Shown here: piece after piece, positions 26,109-35,237 of the stretch
How the letters are laid out: each line of letters starts with the position of its first letter
Position numbering within the stretch: position 1 is the stretch's first letter
From: Agrilactobacillus fermenti
Lineage (GTDB): Bacteria; Bacillota; Bacilli; Lactobacillales; Lactobacillaceae
DNA length: 35,647 nucleotides
NCBI RefSeq assembly: GCF_021030645.1
Contig: NZ_JACGCJ010000030.1
Location: 1-35,647, forward strand
Direction of reading: 5' to 3'
Program-made: the position numbers and the translations under genes
Notes under the pieces: model-generated
Told to the model about the DNA's origin: nothing
Seen by the model: the letters and a program-made list of their open reading frames with translations, nothing else
Databases searched by the model: none

Positions 26109-26150
26109 CCTCCTTAGTTTTTTAAGGTGGGATTTTGCGAACCACCTATG
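26109..26150 (-). promoter_or_regulatory. preQ1-I riboswitch
   Basis: Minus strand: stem AGGTGG/CCACCT with loop TTCGCAAAATC, then the signature tail TAAAAAACTAAGGAGG that folds back into the loop. The ribosome binding site is part of the tail, so preQ1 binding should block translation of queT and reduce the coupled genes. Confidence 0.93.
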
Positions 26151-26206
26151 TGTCTTTAATACACAAACAAAAGTAATTATAGCAAAATAACTTGCCTCTG
26201 AACATA

Positions 26207-26250
26207 GCAAAAAGCCGAATCCAAAATATCATTGGTATCCGGCCTTTTTT
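26207..26250 (-). terminator. leuS terminator
   Basis: Minus-strand GCCGGATACCA pairs with TGGATTCGGC (imperfect) and is followed by TTTTTGC. It lies about 40 nt past the leuS stop. Confidence 0.75.
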
Positions 26251-26287
26251 AGTATGTTGCATTATCCAAATAAAGCTTTGAATAGTT

Positions 26288-28699
26288 TTATTTGGCAACG
26301 ATATTGACGATCTTATTAGGCACAACGATCACTTTACGAATTGTTTGTGTCCCGACAAATTTTTGGACATGTTCATCTGCCCGAGCTAAGGCTTCTAATT
26401 TTACCTTATCTGTATCTCGAGCAACTTTTAAGTGCCCGCGAACTTTGCCATTGACCTGAACAATTACTTCAACTTCATCTTCAATCAAGTATTGTTCATC
26501 ATAAGTTGGCCAAGGTTCATAGGTCAAAGTTTCGTCATGCCCTAATTCTTGCCAAAGTTCTTCCATCATATGTGGTGCGATTGGTGCTAATAGTTTGACT
26601 AAGCCTTCCATATACTCAACTGGCAAAGCATCGGCCTTTGAAGCCTCATTTACAAAAACCATCATTTGCGAGATAGCCGTATTGAAATGCAAAGCTTCAA
26701 AATCTTCAGTTACTTTTTTCACAGTTTGATGATAAATAGTTGTTAATGTCCCATCATTTTCTGTTGTGACATGGTCTCGTAGTTTGCCTTGATCATCAAC
26801 AATCAACCGCCAAACTCGATCCAAGAATTTCCGTGCTCCAGATAGTCCCTCTTCACTCCACGGGATAGAAGCATCCAACGGCCCCATAAACATTTCATAA
26901 AGCCGCAATGTATCGGCACCAAATTGTTCAACAACATCATCAGGATTAACCACATTGCCTTTAGACTTAGACATTTTTTCGTGGTTTGCACCCAAAATCA
27001 TACCTTGGTTAAAGAGATGTTGGAATGGTTCTGGTGTTGGTACGACACCAATATCATATAAGAATTTGTGCCAGAAACGGGCATAAAGTAAATGCAGCAC
27101 CGCATGTTCCGCACCGCCAATATAAAGATCCACTGGCATCCAAGCTTTTAGTTTATCATAGTCGGCTAAAGCTTCTTTATTATGAGGATCTACAAAGCGC
27201 AGGAAATACCAAGAACTACCGGCCCATTGCGGCATCGTATTTGTTTCACGCCGGCCTTTGCGACCATTCTTGTCAACCACATTGACCCAATCATCCAAAT
27301 TAGCTAAAGGACTTTCCACAGATCCAGACGGTTTAACATCTGGTGTTTCTGGTAGAATTAATGGTAACTCTTCTTCAGGAACAAGGGTTGTTTCCCCATC
27401 TTCCCAATGAATGATTGGAATGGGTTCACCCCAATACCGTTGCCGCGAGAACAGCCAATCTCTTAACCGATAATTTACTTTTTTAGCACCTACATGATGA
27501 TCTTCCAACCAAGCAATCATCTTATGAATACCCTCATCTTTATTGGTACCATCTAAAAACTCAGAGTTAATGTGTAATCCATCACCGGTAAAGGCTGCAT
27601 CGGCAACATTACCACCATCGACAACTGGAATAATTGGTAAATCAAACTTTTTAGCAAAGGCAAAATCCCGATCATCGTGTGCTGGTACGGCCATGATTGC
27701 CCCAGTCCCATAACTTGCTAAAACATAATCGGAAATCCAGATTGGAATCTGCTTGCCATTAACTGGATTAACCGCATAGGCTCCAGTAAAGACGCCGGTT
27801 TTATCTTTATTTAGATCGGTTCGATCTAAATCACTCTTATGGGCTGCTTCATCCTGGTAGGCTTTAACCACCTGTTTTTGCTCAGCTGTCGTGATTTTAT
27901 CGACTAGCTCATGTTCCGGTGCCATGACCATATAAGTCGCACCAAACAGCGTATCAGGACGTGTGGTAAAGACTTCAATTGTATCTTCGCTGTCAACCAC
28001 TTTAAAAGTTACCGCAGCACCTTCAGAACGGCCGATCCAATTACGCTGCATTTCTTTAACATTTTCTGGCCAATCAATTAAATCCAAATCATCTAGTAAT
28101 CGATCAGCGTAAGCTGTGATCTTCAACATCCATTGGCGCATTGGTTTACGCACAACAGGAAAACCACCACGCTCAGTCTTGCCATCAATAACTTCTTCAT
28201 TGGCGACAACTGTACCCAAATCGGGTGACCAATTGACCGGTACTTCAGCTTCATAAGCTAAGCCCCGTTGGTACATTCGTTCAAAGATCCACTGTGTCCA
28301 CTTATAGTAGCTTGGATCAGTTGTATTGATCTCGCGGTTCCAATCGTAAGAAAAACCTAAAGCGTTGATTTGACGTTTAAAATTCTCAATATTTTTTTTA
28401 GTGAAACTTTTAGGATCATGCCCAGTTTTCAACGCGTATTGTTCAGCTGGCAAACCAAAAGCATCCCAGCCCATTGGATGCAACACGTTGTAGCCCTGCA
28501 TACGCTTCATCCGCGCAACAATATCTGTTGCGGTATAACCCTCCGGATGACCAACATGCAAGCCTTGGCCCGAAGGATAAGGAAACATGTCTAACGCATA
28601 AAAGTTCTCTTTATTAGGATCATTCGTTGTGTTAAAAACATTATGCTCGTGCCAATATTTTTGCCACTTTTTCTCAACCACATGGTGATTATACGTCAT
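26288..28699 (-). CDS. leuS: Leucyl-tRNA synthetase
   Basis: 803 aa class Ia synthetase charging tRNA-Leu. The HIGH-type motif is HVGHPEG (in [15 protein letters not shown]), the editing (CP1) domain occupies roughly 220-420 with TTRPDTLFG, and the KMSKS loop is EKMSKSKGN. Length is typical of bacterial LeuRS in Firmicutes (about 800-806 aa). It starts at 28699 behind GGAGGGTG. A structured leader with a terminator precedes it, suggesting control of read-through. A tRNA-Leu gene lies in the same window but is not linked. Confidence 0.98.
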   Translation of the reverse strand: MTYNHHVVEKKWQKYWHEHNVFNTTNDPNKENFYALDMFPYPSGQGLHVGHPEGYTATDIVARMKRMQGYNVLHPMGWDAFGLPAEQYALKTGHDPKSFTKKNIENFKRQINALGFSYDWNREINTTDPSYYKWTQWIFERMYQRGLAYEAEVPVNWSPDLGTVVANEEVIDGKTERGGFPVVRKPMRQWMLKITAYADRLLDDLDLIDWPENVKEMQRNWIGRSEGAAVTFKVVDSEDTIEVFTTRPDTLFGATYMVMAPEHELVDKITTAEQKQVVKAYQDEAAHKSDLDRTDLNKDKTGVFTGAYAVNPVNGKQIPIWISDYVLASYGTGAIMAVPAHDDRDFAFAKKFDLPIIPVVDGGNVADAAFTGDGLHINSEFLDGTNKDEGIHKMIAWLEDHHVGAKKVNYRLRDWLFSRQRYWGEPIPIIHWEDGETTLVPEEELPLILPETPDVKPSGSVESPLANLDDWVNVVDKNGRKGRRETNTMPQWAGSSWYFLRFVDPHNKEALADYDKLKAWMPVDLYIGGAEHAVLHLLYARFWHKFLYDIGVVPTPEPFQHLFNQGMILGANHEKMSKSKGNVVNPDDVVEQFGADTLRLYEMFMGPLDASIPWSEEGLSGARKFLDRVWRLIVDDQGKLRDHVTTENDGTLTTIYHQTVKKVTEDFEALHFNTAISQMMVFVNEASKADALPVEYMEGLVKLLAPIAPHMMEELWQELGHDETLTYEPWPTYDEQYLIEDEVEVIVQVNGKVRGHLKVARDTDKVKLEALARADEHVQKFVGTQTIRKVIVVPNKIVNIVAK

Positions 28700-28739
28700 G
28701 AAAGCACCCTCCGATTTATCTATGTATCCCTATATTTGC

Positions 28740-28850
28740 AAAAAAAGCCCATAGAACGACATGTTCTACAGGACTAATTTTGGTCCTATCGACTCGTTTC
28801 TATGTGGAGAAACATAAATCGATAATAACAAACTTCAATTTTCCAATCAA
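28740..28850 (-). promoter_or_regulatory. leuS promoter and attenuator-like leader
   Basis: Minus strand, in order: -35 TTGATT (28845-28850), 17 bp, -10 TATTAT (28822-28827), then hairpin ATCGA..TCGAT enclosing GTTTCT..AGAAAC (28788-28823), hairpin AGGAC..GTCCT (28770-28787), and an intrinsic terminator AGTCCTGTAGAAC..GTTCTATGGGCT with seven T (28740-28775). The second hairpin and the terminator share AGTCCT, so they exclude each other. No T-box motif (GGTGGNACCGCG) is present. It could alternatively be just the 3' terminator of the preceding GH73 gene. Confidence 0.55.
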
Positions 28851-28852
28851 TA

Positions 28853-30010
28853 CTAGCGGATAATTAATTTTTGCCCAACTAAAATTAAATCTGTTTTCAA
28901 ATGGTTTAAAGACTTCAACTTAGCCACAGAAATATGGTTCGCTTTTGCAATTTTTGCCAATGAGTCATTCGCAGTTACAGTCACACGTTTTGGCTTCAAT
29001 TGTGGTTTAGCAGTCGTTGCCGGCTGAGTTACTGTTACATTCTCAGCTTGAGGTTGTGGCGCTGCTGCCTGTGTCGCGTTAGATGGTTGTGTTTGTTTAA
29101 CTTTCAATACTTGCCCGGCCATCAATGCACTAGTACTGCTCAAATTATTGACTGCAACCAATTGATTAAAGTCCATACCGGTATTTTGGGCAATAGACCA
29201 GAGCGAATCTCCTGATTGCACGGTATAATCTACAAGTGCTGGGCCATCAAACTGAGTCAAATTATAAGTTTCAATCAAATGATCCAACTTATCAGCATAC
29301 TGCGTATCAGTAGCATAGCGCCCCGTAAGCCATTTAGTTGCATCTAGATAAGACTTAGTGTTGCTGCGAAAGGCACCCGCATAAATCGTAGGATTATCAT
29401 CGGTGCCGTGACGCAATAAAGACACATAATCTGACAATGAAGCCTTATAAGACGGGTACTTTTTGAAATTGGCCTGAACGCTGTACATTTTGCCAGTGCC
29501 ATCATCTTCTAAAGTACTATAACTCACCTGGTTACCTTGATAGCTGCCCTTAATACCAAAAAGATTGTAATTTGGCGCACCTGCTAAATCACTCATCCCC
29601 CAACTACTCTCTAATAACGCTTGGGCGATCATTACCGAAGCATATAAATCATTATCAGCTGCTAAAGTACGCGCTTGATTACCCAATGCATTCAAAAAGG
29701 CCATATCTCCTTGTCCCTTTGAAGGCGCGACATAATCTTCAGTTTGTGATGTCGCGGAATTTTCAGGGTTACTTGACGTCATATTTTGAGACCCAACCGA
29801 TCCAGTCGTTGTCTGAAAATTGCGCGTTGCTTGAACTGTATTGGTATCGGCTCGAGCCGTCTGCTGTGTATCAATCATGCCACTTGCAGACAATGCCGTT
29901 CCAGCGCTGACCAATGAAATTGTCTGCCGTAAATGCCGCCGACGCCGCTTTTGTTCCTGTTCTAATCGTGCGAAACGTCTTTGAGTCATCAATTCGCGTC
30001 TTGTTTGCAT
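28853..30010 (-). CDS. GH73 N-acetylglucosaminidase with two LysM domains
   Basis: 385 aa secreted peptidoglycan hydrolase. A very basic N-terminus (RRRRHLRQT) leads to a hydrophobic signal core (about 30-45), with likely cleavage near ARADTNT (52-58). A Ser/Thr/Gln linker follows, then a GH73 domain (about 95-255) with catalytic Glu134 in ALLESSWG. LysM1 is at about 262-304 and LysM2 at about 342-385, joined by an Ala/Gln/Pro/Thr linker. LysM domains bind the glycan, so this is probably an autolysin for cell separation or remodelling. Start at 30010 behind GAGGGATG. Confidence 0.94.
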   Translation of the reverse strand: MQTRRELMTQRRFARLEQEQKRRRRHLRQTISLVSAGTALSASGMIDTQQTARADTNTVQATRNFQTTTGSVGSQNMTSSNPENSATSQTEDYVAPSKGQGDMAFLNALGNQARTLAADNDLYASVMIAQALLESSWGMSDLAGAPNYNLFGIKGSYQGNQVSYSTLEDDGTGKMYSVQANFKKYPSYKASLSDYVSLLRHGTDDNPTIYAGAFRSNTKSYLDATKWLTGRYATDTQYADKLDHLIETYNLTQFDGPALVDYTVQSGDSLWSIAQNTGMDFNQLVAVNNLSSTSALMAGQVLKVKQTQPSNATQAAAPQPQAENVTVTQPATTAKPQLKPKRVTVTANDSLAKIAKANHISVAKLKSLNHLKTDLILVGQKLIIR

Positions 30011-30127
30011 GATTCATCCCTCATTAATTACAAATATTCATTTAAAGTATACCGAATAAATACCAGCAATAGTTTTCAAGTTTGGATAAAAAATATTATC
30101 ATAACTAGTATAAAGGAGTGTGTACTT

Positions 30128-30796
30128 TTGACAAAACTTCAGAAACACCTGGCTATGATTGCCCTGGTCAGCTATCTAATCTTTAGCTTTATACTAATCA
30201 GTTTATTGACCAAACAGCCGCTGTTAATTGCCTTTGATCAATGGGGCCATCGCACCATCGCCAGTTTGCATCATCCAGAACTGACACCGATTATCAGAAT
30301 AATCACTTATAGCGCACAAAATGGCATAACCATCGTTATCGCTAGCCTCTTCATCATCTCTACATGGCTGACGCATAAAAAAGTACTTGGTTTCTTTTTG
30401 ACTCAGAATTTAATCGTTGGTAATTTGCTCAACCACGGTGTGAAACTACTGATTCAACGTCAACGTCCCGCATTGACGCAACTTGTCCCACAAGGCGGCT
30501 ATAGTTTCCCCAGCGGTCATTCAGCCAATGCTGTTTTACTATATGGCTCTTTGTTATTTATAGCCTGGTATTTTATTAGACAGCGTAAAAACCGGATACT
30601 ACTCAGTCTGTTCGTCATTTTTTGGATTTTCTTAGTGGGATGCAGCCGAATCTACTTACAAGTTCATTTTCCCAGTGACGTTTTAGCTGGTTGGAGTTTA
30701 GCGTTAGGCAACTTGATCGTATCTTTTCGAATTAGTCAACCTTATCTACGAGCTGCTTTGCCTGATGACGCGTATGATATTGGTCCCATAAATTGA
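30128..30796 (+). CDS. PAP2-family membrane phosphatase
   Basis: About 222 aa with six predicted helices. The three phosphatase motifs are present: KLLIQRQRP (KX6RP type), SFPSGHS, and SRIYLQVHFPSDV with the catalytic His. Members dephosphorylate undecaprenyl diphosphate, phosphatidylglycerol phosphate or related lipids, and I cannot choose between them. The real start is TTG at 30128 behind AAAGGAG; the open frame upstream of it is an extension without a ribosome binding site. Its 3' end overlaps the convergent MFS gene by 65 nt. Confidence 0.9.
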   Translation: MTKLQKHLAMIALVSYLIFSFILISLLTKQPLLIAFDQWGHRTIASLHHPELTPIIRIITYSAQNGITIVIASLFIISTWLTHKKVLGFFLTQNLIVGNLLNHGVKLLIQRQRPALTQLVPQGGYSFPSGHSANAVLLYGSLLFIAWYFIRQRKNRILLSLFVIFWIFLVGCSRIYLQVHFPSDVLAGWSLALGNLIVSFRISQPYLRAALPDDAYDIGPIN

Positions 30797-32219
30797 TCAG
30801 CAAAGCTAAAATAATGACAATAGCAGCTACGACATAGATCCAATGCAGCCCTTGGTACAAAATACTGCGTAACGTCGGTAACTGTTGCTTGGGCAGTGTC
30901 CTAGCTTTCAAAGGATCAATTAGGCGATTCAATTGCGCCATCGTTACATCTGCATGGGTTTTTGTCCCCTGTAATAACGCCCGGTTCATCACAATACCAT
31001 AAATTGAAACTAATAACGTTTGACCTAATGTTCTGGCCAATGTATTTAGAGAGGTAGCCACACCGACCTCATTTTTAGCGACCACACTTTGGATAGTTAC
31101 GGTGGTTGTTGTAATAATTACCCCAAAGGATAGGCCCATAAAGGCTGCCCAAAATAAGAACCAGCCGAAAGGTGTGGCAATGCCATTTGTAGCCATGACG
31201 AATGCCGCAATAAGTAACCAAAGTAGTGCGCCGCTGAGAATATGCTGGGGCGTATATTTCAAAATTAATTTACCAGCAATGAATGAACCCACGATCCACA
31301 TTAGTGAGCTGGGTGTCACTACAAAACCGGCTGAAGTCGGTAGAAAACCTAAAATAGCTTGGGCCCAGGTCGGCATATAAACTTCAAAGCCCATGACAAA
31401 ACCGCTGACTAATAGCGCCACCAAGTTTTGACTAACGAAAGTTTTATTCTTTAATAGTTTCAAAGCAATAATCGGATCAGTGGCCTTTTTTTCTTGCCGG
31501 TAAAAAAGCCAGCTGCTGATTGTGGCAGTCAAAATAAGTCCACTGATCAATAATGGTTGAGCGGATTGACTGATTAGTTGAAAAACAAGCATGAGGGCTA
31601 ATAGTAATACTAGCAGCCAAAAACTGCCCAACCAATCAATTGACGTTTTATTCACTTGGCGATTTTCACGATAATAAAGACTGATCATCAATAAGGTCAA
31701 TAAACCAACTGGTAAATTAATAAAGAATATCCAGTGCCAACTTAATTTTTCAACAATAAAACCACCTAATAAAGGTGCAATTACAGAAGCAACCCCCCAG
31801 GCTGAACCATTAAAGCCAAGTACTTTGGCCCGCTTCTCAAAAGGGTAAATATCCGCAATAACGGTGAAAGTGATCGGCTGAATCGCGCCGGCGCCAATAC
31901 CTTGGATCGCTCTAAAGATAATTAACTGCATCATGTTTGTACTAAGCCCACAAAGACAAGATCCGACCACAAAAATAATCAAGCCAAAGATAAATACTGG
32001 CTTACGGCCATTACGGTCAGAAAATTTACCGTAAATCGGTGTAGCCATCGCACTGGTTAATAAGAAAATCGAGAAAACCCAGTTCATTAATTCAACACCA
32101 TGCAAATTGCCAATAATCGTTGGCATTGCCGTAGAAACAATTGTGCCTTCAATGGCGGTCATGAAAGTCGCAATAAAAATTGCGATTGTCGTCAAAGGGA
32201 CATTGGTTTTTTTAGTCAT
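30732..32219 (-). CDS. MFS drug exporter, DHA2 (14-helix) family
   Basis: 495 aa with about 14 membrane helices. It carries MFS motif A as YGKFSDRNGRKPVF after helix 2, motif C-like VIAPLLGGFIVE in helix 5, and the opening TFMTAIEGTIVSTAMPTI typical of EmrB/QacA drug exporters. The start is ATG 32219 (MTKKTN) behind TTGGAGGTAAC. The open frame extends 27 codons upstream only because it reads through domains V and VI of the adjacent group II intron; that extension is not protein. The intron ends 11 nt before the ATG. Confidence 0.92.
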   Translation of the reverse strand: MTKKTNVPLTTIAIFIATFMTAIEGTIVSTAMPTIIGNLHGVELMNWVFSIFLLTSAMATPIYGKFSDRNGRKPVFIFGLIIFVVGSCLCGLSTNMMQLIIFRAIQGIGAGAIQPITFTVIADIYPFEKRAKVLGFNGSAWGVASVIAPLLGGFIVEKLSWHWIFFINLPVGLLTLLMISLYYRENRQVNKTSIDWLGSFWLLVLLLALMLVFQLISQSAQPLLISGLILTATISSWLFYRQEKKATDPIIALKLLKNKTFVSQNLVALLVSGFVMGFEVYMPTWAQAILGFLPTSAGFVVTPSSLMWIVGSFIAGKLILKYTPQHILSGALLWLLIAAFVMATNGIATPFGWFLFWAAFMGLSFGVIITTTTVTIQSVVAKNEVGVATSLNTLARTLGQTLLVSIYGIVMNRALLQGTKTHADVTMAQLNRLIDPLKARTLPKQQLPTLRSILYQGLHWIYVVAAIVIILALLINLWDQYHTRHQAKQLVDKVD

Positions 32220-32229
32220 GTTACCTCCA

Positions 32230-32921
32230 ATCGAGTAGGAGACCCTAATGGATCGACCTCTCACACCGCCGTATGTACGGTTCCGTATACGGCGGTTCAA
32301 TAACTTAAGCGTTTCTGAATAGACTGGTACGTTGTGGACAGATTGATAAGTCCAAGGCGTGCCAGTCTTTTATTTGTTAGAGTATCTTTCAGTACACCAG
32401 TATGTGCGGTATACCAATAGAAAATATTCGTACTTCTGACACCGATTCCCCTAACTTTCTAAGGTTTCGGTACTTCGTTTTGATTTTCTTCCATGATTTC
32501 CACCTCCACTTCCGATGAGAATTGTTAAAATTCGGCCCTTTGTTGTCCCAAGGACAACTACTATGGCCTCGGCTGACTTCTATTTCATTCAGCTAGACAT
32601 CACTGCCTGGTTTGTGCCTGTGAAACTTTTCGTTTCTCTTGTCGGGAACGTATGAAACAGACCTCCCCGGGTAAGAACACTAACTTTCGTGCCATGTAAC
32701 CATTGGCTTTGCTGCGTACAGTTTCGAGTAGTATGGGACTTCAGTTTGTTAAGCAACCTTATCCACTGCAAACAGCCTTATTACCACTTCTTGTTCATTG
32801 GTTCAGCACTTTGCTTCAGATTCCACCTCGCGGTGGACACCCTTGTCCTCAGCTAATAGTTCCGACTACTATGGTCTATAGTGGACTTTCACCACCAAGC
32901 TAGCGCCCATGCCGGGTGTAC
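32230..32921 (-). mobile_element. Group IIC intron, internally deleted (about 692 nt)
   Basis: Minus strand. It begins GTACACCCGGCATGGGCG at 32921, nearly the same as the copy at 123, and ends CTCCTACTCGAT at 32230. A 34-nt domain V is at 32265-32298 (GAACCGCCGTATACGG stem, GAAC loop, AC bulge), and domain VI follows with a bulged A near the 3' end. Most of the reverse transcriptase frame is missing, leaving only a C-terminal remnant. It lies directly after the metK terminator in the same direction, the group IIC insertion pattern. It can move only with protein supplied in trans, if at all. Confidence 0.9.
32297..32529 (-). pseudogene. Remnant of the intron-encoded reverse transcriptase/maturase (C-terminus)
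   Basis: One frame reads HRKWRWKSWKKIKTKYRNLR then KLGESVSEVRIFS, typical of the maturase (X) region. After a frameshift near 32425 another frame reads YWYTAHTGVLKDTLTNKRLA and on through LGLINLSTTYQSIQKRLSY to a stop at 32297, matching the usual YWRTSxxPxLxxxLxNxxL end of these proteins. The polymerase domain is absent. Non-functional. Confidence 0.82.
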
Positions 32922-32965
32922 TAAAAAAAGAGACCCCTACACTGTTGATAGTGTAGACGCCTCTT
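32922..32965 (-). terminator. metK terminator (group II intron target)
   Basis: Arms AGAGGCGTCTACACT and AGTGTAGGGGTCTCT (minus strand, one mismatch plus wobbles) followed by TTTTTTTA. The intron starts at the next base. Confidence 0.9.
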
Positions 32966-32973
32966 TATCTCGT

Positions 32974-34161
32974 TTAATCTAATAATTTTTTGAGAACATC
33001 AACTTTATCTAGCCGTTCCCAAGGTAGATCAACATCTGTACGTCCGAAATGGCCATAAGCTGCCGTTTGCTTATAAATTGGCCGCTTAAGATCTAGCATT
33101 TCGATAATTCCAGCCGGTCGTAAATCAAAGTAGTCTCGAATGGCCTGTTCAATATCACTTTCGGCAATTTGATTGGTGCCAAATGTATTCACTGAAATAG
33201 ACACTGGTGTTGCGACACCAATAGCATAGGCTAACTGTATCTCACAAGTTCGTGCCAATCCTGCAGCTACGACGTTTTTTGCGATATATCGAGCAGCATA
33301 ACTAGCCGAGCGATCAACTTTAGTCGCATCTTTACCAGAAAAAGCACCGCCACCATGTCGCGCATAACCGCCATAAGTATCGACAATAATCTTACGACCC
33401 GTTAAACCCGCGTCGCTTTGTGGTCCACCAATTACGAAACGGCCAGTTGGATTAATATAATATTTTGTATTTTCATCCAGAAACTGACCAGGAATCACTT
33501 GCTTGATAACTTTCTCGATCATATCCTCAGCAATCTGTTCCTGGGTCACGTCAGGATCGTGTTGCGTACTGATTACCACCGTATCCACTCGGAATGGTTT
33601 GCCGGCATCATCATATTCGACCGTAACCTGTGACTTTGCGTCTGGACGCAAGTATGTCAAAGTATTGGTCTTGCGTAATTCTGCAACCTTACGCATAATC
33701 CGATGTGCTAGAGAAATTGGTAATGGCATTAATTCAGGTGTTTCGTCAATGGCAAAACCAAACATCAACCCCTGATCACCGGCACCAATTTTCTCCAAAG
33801 GATCAGAATCATCCGTGCGATTCTCAAAGGAGTCATCCACCCCTTGGGCAATATCGGGTGACTGTTCGTCTAAAGCAACTAAAACGGCACAAGTATCACC
33901 ATCGAAGCCATATTGGTTATCGACATAACCGATGTCACGAATTGTTTGCCGCACAATACTTTGAATATCAACATAAGCAGAGGTTGATATTTCACCAGTG
34001 ATCAAAACTAGACCAGTTGTAACAGTTGTTTCACAAGCCACCCTAGCATCAGGATCTTGCGCTAACATCGCATCCAAAATTGCATCACTAATTTGATCGG
34101 CAATCTTATCGGGATGTCCTTCAGAAACTGATTCGGATGTAAATAAATGTCTTTCTTGCAT
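32974..34161 (-). CDS. metK: S-adenosylmethionine synthetase
   Basis: 395 aa enzyme making S-adenosylmethionine from methionine and ATP. Signature motifs: [14 protein letters not shown] near the N-terminus, [10 protein letters not shown] (about 130), [21 protein letters not shown] and [16 protein letters not shown]. Length is normal. It starts at 34161 behind TGGGGGAA, the ribosome binding site captured by the SAM-III riboswitch. Single gene with its own terminator. Confidence 0.98.
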   Translation of the reverse strand: MQERHLFTSESVSEGHPDKIADQISDAILDAMLAQDPDARVACETTVTTGLVLITGEISTSAYVDIQSIVRQTIRDIGYVDNQYGFDGDTCAVLVALDEQSPDIAQGVDDSFENRTDDSDPLEKIGAGDQGLMFGFAIDETPELMPLPISLAHRIMRKVAELRKTNTLTYLRPDAKSQVTVEYDDAGKPFRVDTVVISTQHDPDVTQEQIAEDMIEKVIKQVIPGQFLDENTKYYINPTGRFVIGGPQSDAGLTGRKIIVDTYGGYARHGGGAFSGKDATKVDRSASYAARYIAKNVVAAGLARTCEIQLAYAIGVATPVSISVNTFGTNQIAESDIEQAIRDYFDLRPAGIIEMLDLKRPIYKQTAAYGHFGRTDVDLPWERLDKVDVLKKLLD

Positions 34162-34164
34162 CTT

Positions 34165-34220
34165 TTTTCCCCCATTATTCGGTTACAAGGTACTTCGCTA
34201 CTGCGAATCCTATCGGGAAT
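34165..34220 (-). promoter_or_regulatory. S(MK) box (SAM-III) riboswitch
   Basis: Minus strand: ATTCCCGATAGG, hairpin TTCGCAGTAGCGAA, then ACCTTGTAACCG and TGGGGGAA. The 5' TTCCC pairs with the GGGGGAA ribosome binding site when SAM is bound, shutting off metK translation. The block CCTTGTAACCGAA is the class signature. Confidence 0.95.
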
Positions 34221-34338
34221 GATAGTCAACTAATTGAGTTTAGCATTTTAACAAATAAAAATCAAAATAAACTTAGCTAGTAATTGACGCTACAACTGTA
34301 ATAGCATAGCATATAAACTATGAAAAGGAGTTATGACT

Positions 34339-34992
34339 TTGACAAAAAACACCAATCATTTCAACCTTATTGATTACATATTAGATTTACTAACTATCTT
34401 GATCATACCAGCTACGGTTTTTCCTCGTTTTAAAGCCAATTGGACGCTTTACACGATGACCTTTCTAATCTACTTGGTAGCACTACTCATTTTTAAATAT
34501 TTGCCATATCCTAAGTGGCGCTACCTTTTGTTAGTTATACCATTGTTTAGCAGTAGTCTGATTTTATTTAAAGTCTCAAGATCACTCGGCCTTTTAATGA
34601 TAGCTTTAGTTCTTTTAACGGTTGGCATCACACAAACAACATTTAATGAAAAGTTCACAAAAATCATCAATCTAGTTAGTCTCTTTTTATTTATTGAAGT
34701 GGCAGTTATCATCCAGACACATATGCTTACCTTTAGCCTTACAATATTGACGCTACTACCGCTTATTACGGTGATCTTGTATTTACTCTTACAAGACCAT
34801 GTAACGCCCTTAGTTCTTAGTCTAATTTTGATATTTCTAAACCTGTATTTATTTATTAATTATTTTACTTTAGTACAAATTCTTATTACAATATTCTTCT
34901 TAATCAGTTTAGGTTTTACTTCAAAAACAAATTTACATATAAAGTATCAACTTGTATTTATTGTCTTATTATTGATTGCGAATATCATTTAG
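34339..34992 (+). CDS. Polytopic membrane protein, unknown
   Basis: About 217 aa, almost entirely hydrophobic, with seven or eight short predicted helices and no recognised motif. Leu and Ile content is very high (LLLQDHVTPLVLSLILIFLN). The ribosome binding site AAAAGGAG is 8 nt before a TTG at 34339 but only 2 nt before an ATG at 34333, so the TTG is preferred; both give nearly the same protein. Divergent from metK. It could be a small permease or a bacteriocin-immunity-like protein, but nothing in the sequence decides this. Confidence 0.72.
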   Translation: MTKNTNHFNLIDYILDLLTILIIPATVFPRFKANWTLYTMTFLIYLVALLIFKYLPYPKWRYLLLVIPLFSSSLILFKVSRSLGLLMIALVLLTVGITQTTFNEKFTKIINLVSLFLFIEVAVIIQTHMLTFSLTILTLLPLITVILYLLLQDHVTPLVLSLILIFLNLYLFINYFTLVQILITIFFLISLGFTSKTNLHIKYQLVFIVLLLIANII

Positions 34993-35010
34993 TTTTGAAT
35001 AAGTAAGCTT

Positions 35011-35055
35011 TGAGATCCAGGGCAAAATGCAATTTTGTTTTGGGTCTCATTTTTT
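35011..35055 (+). terminator. Terminator after the unknown membrane protein
   Basis: TGAGATCCA and TTGGGTCTCA arms with an inner AAAAT/TTTT pairing, followed by TTTTTT. Confidence 0.85.
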
Positions 35056-35102
35056 AACATTTATGAATTTCGGCCTTATATTAAAATAGGTATATTTAGA
35101 CC

Positions 35103-35145
35103 AAAAAATAAGCTAAGACAAAGATTTTCTTTTGTCTTAGCTTAT
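35103..35145 (-). terminator. Terminator of the rRNA-tRNA operon
   Basis: ATAAGCTAAGACAAA and TTTGTCTTAGCTTAT form a perfect stem with TTTTTT on the minus strand, just past tRNA-Asp. Confidence 0.92.
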
Positions 35146-35159
35146 GACGCTTTCCATCA

Positions 35160-35232
35160 CGGTCCCAACCGGATTTGAACCGGTGATCTCCTGCGTGACA
35201 GGCAGGCGTGATAACCCCTACACCATGGGACC
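35160..35232 (-). tRNA. tRNA-Asp (anticodon GTC)
   Basis: 73-nt cloverleaf: acceptor GGTCCCA/TGGGACC, anticodon stem CCTGC/GCAGG around CTGTCAC (anticodon GTC), T arm CCGG-TTCAAAT-CCGG, discriminator G. Last tRNA of the cluster. Confidence 0.96.
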
Positions 35233-35237
35233 AGTTA

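Noticed and set aside
28700-28852. T-box riboswitch for leuS
   Set aside because: The conserved T-box sequence and a specifier loop are not found, although the leader is structured.
29981-30127. Upstream extension of the PAP2 reading frame
   Set aside because: No ribosome binding site at its start, and the sequence is the promoter region; TTG at 30128 follows AAAGGAG.
32220-32300. N-terminal 27-residue extension of the MFS reading frame
   Set aside because: It is read from domains V and VI of the group II intron; the ATG at 32219 has its own good ribosome binding site.
32589-32903. Short open frames of 60-66 codons within the intron
   Set aside because: They lie in structured 5' intron RNA with no ribosome binding site and no family similarity.
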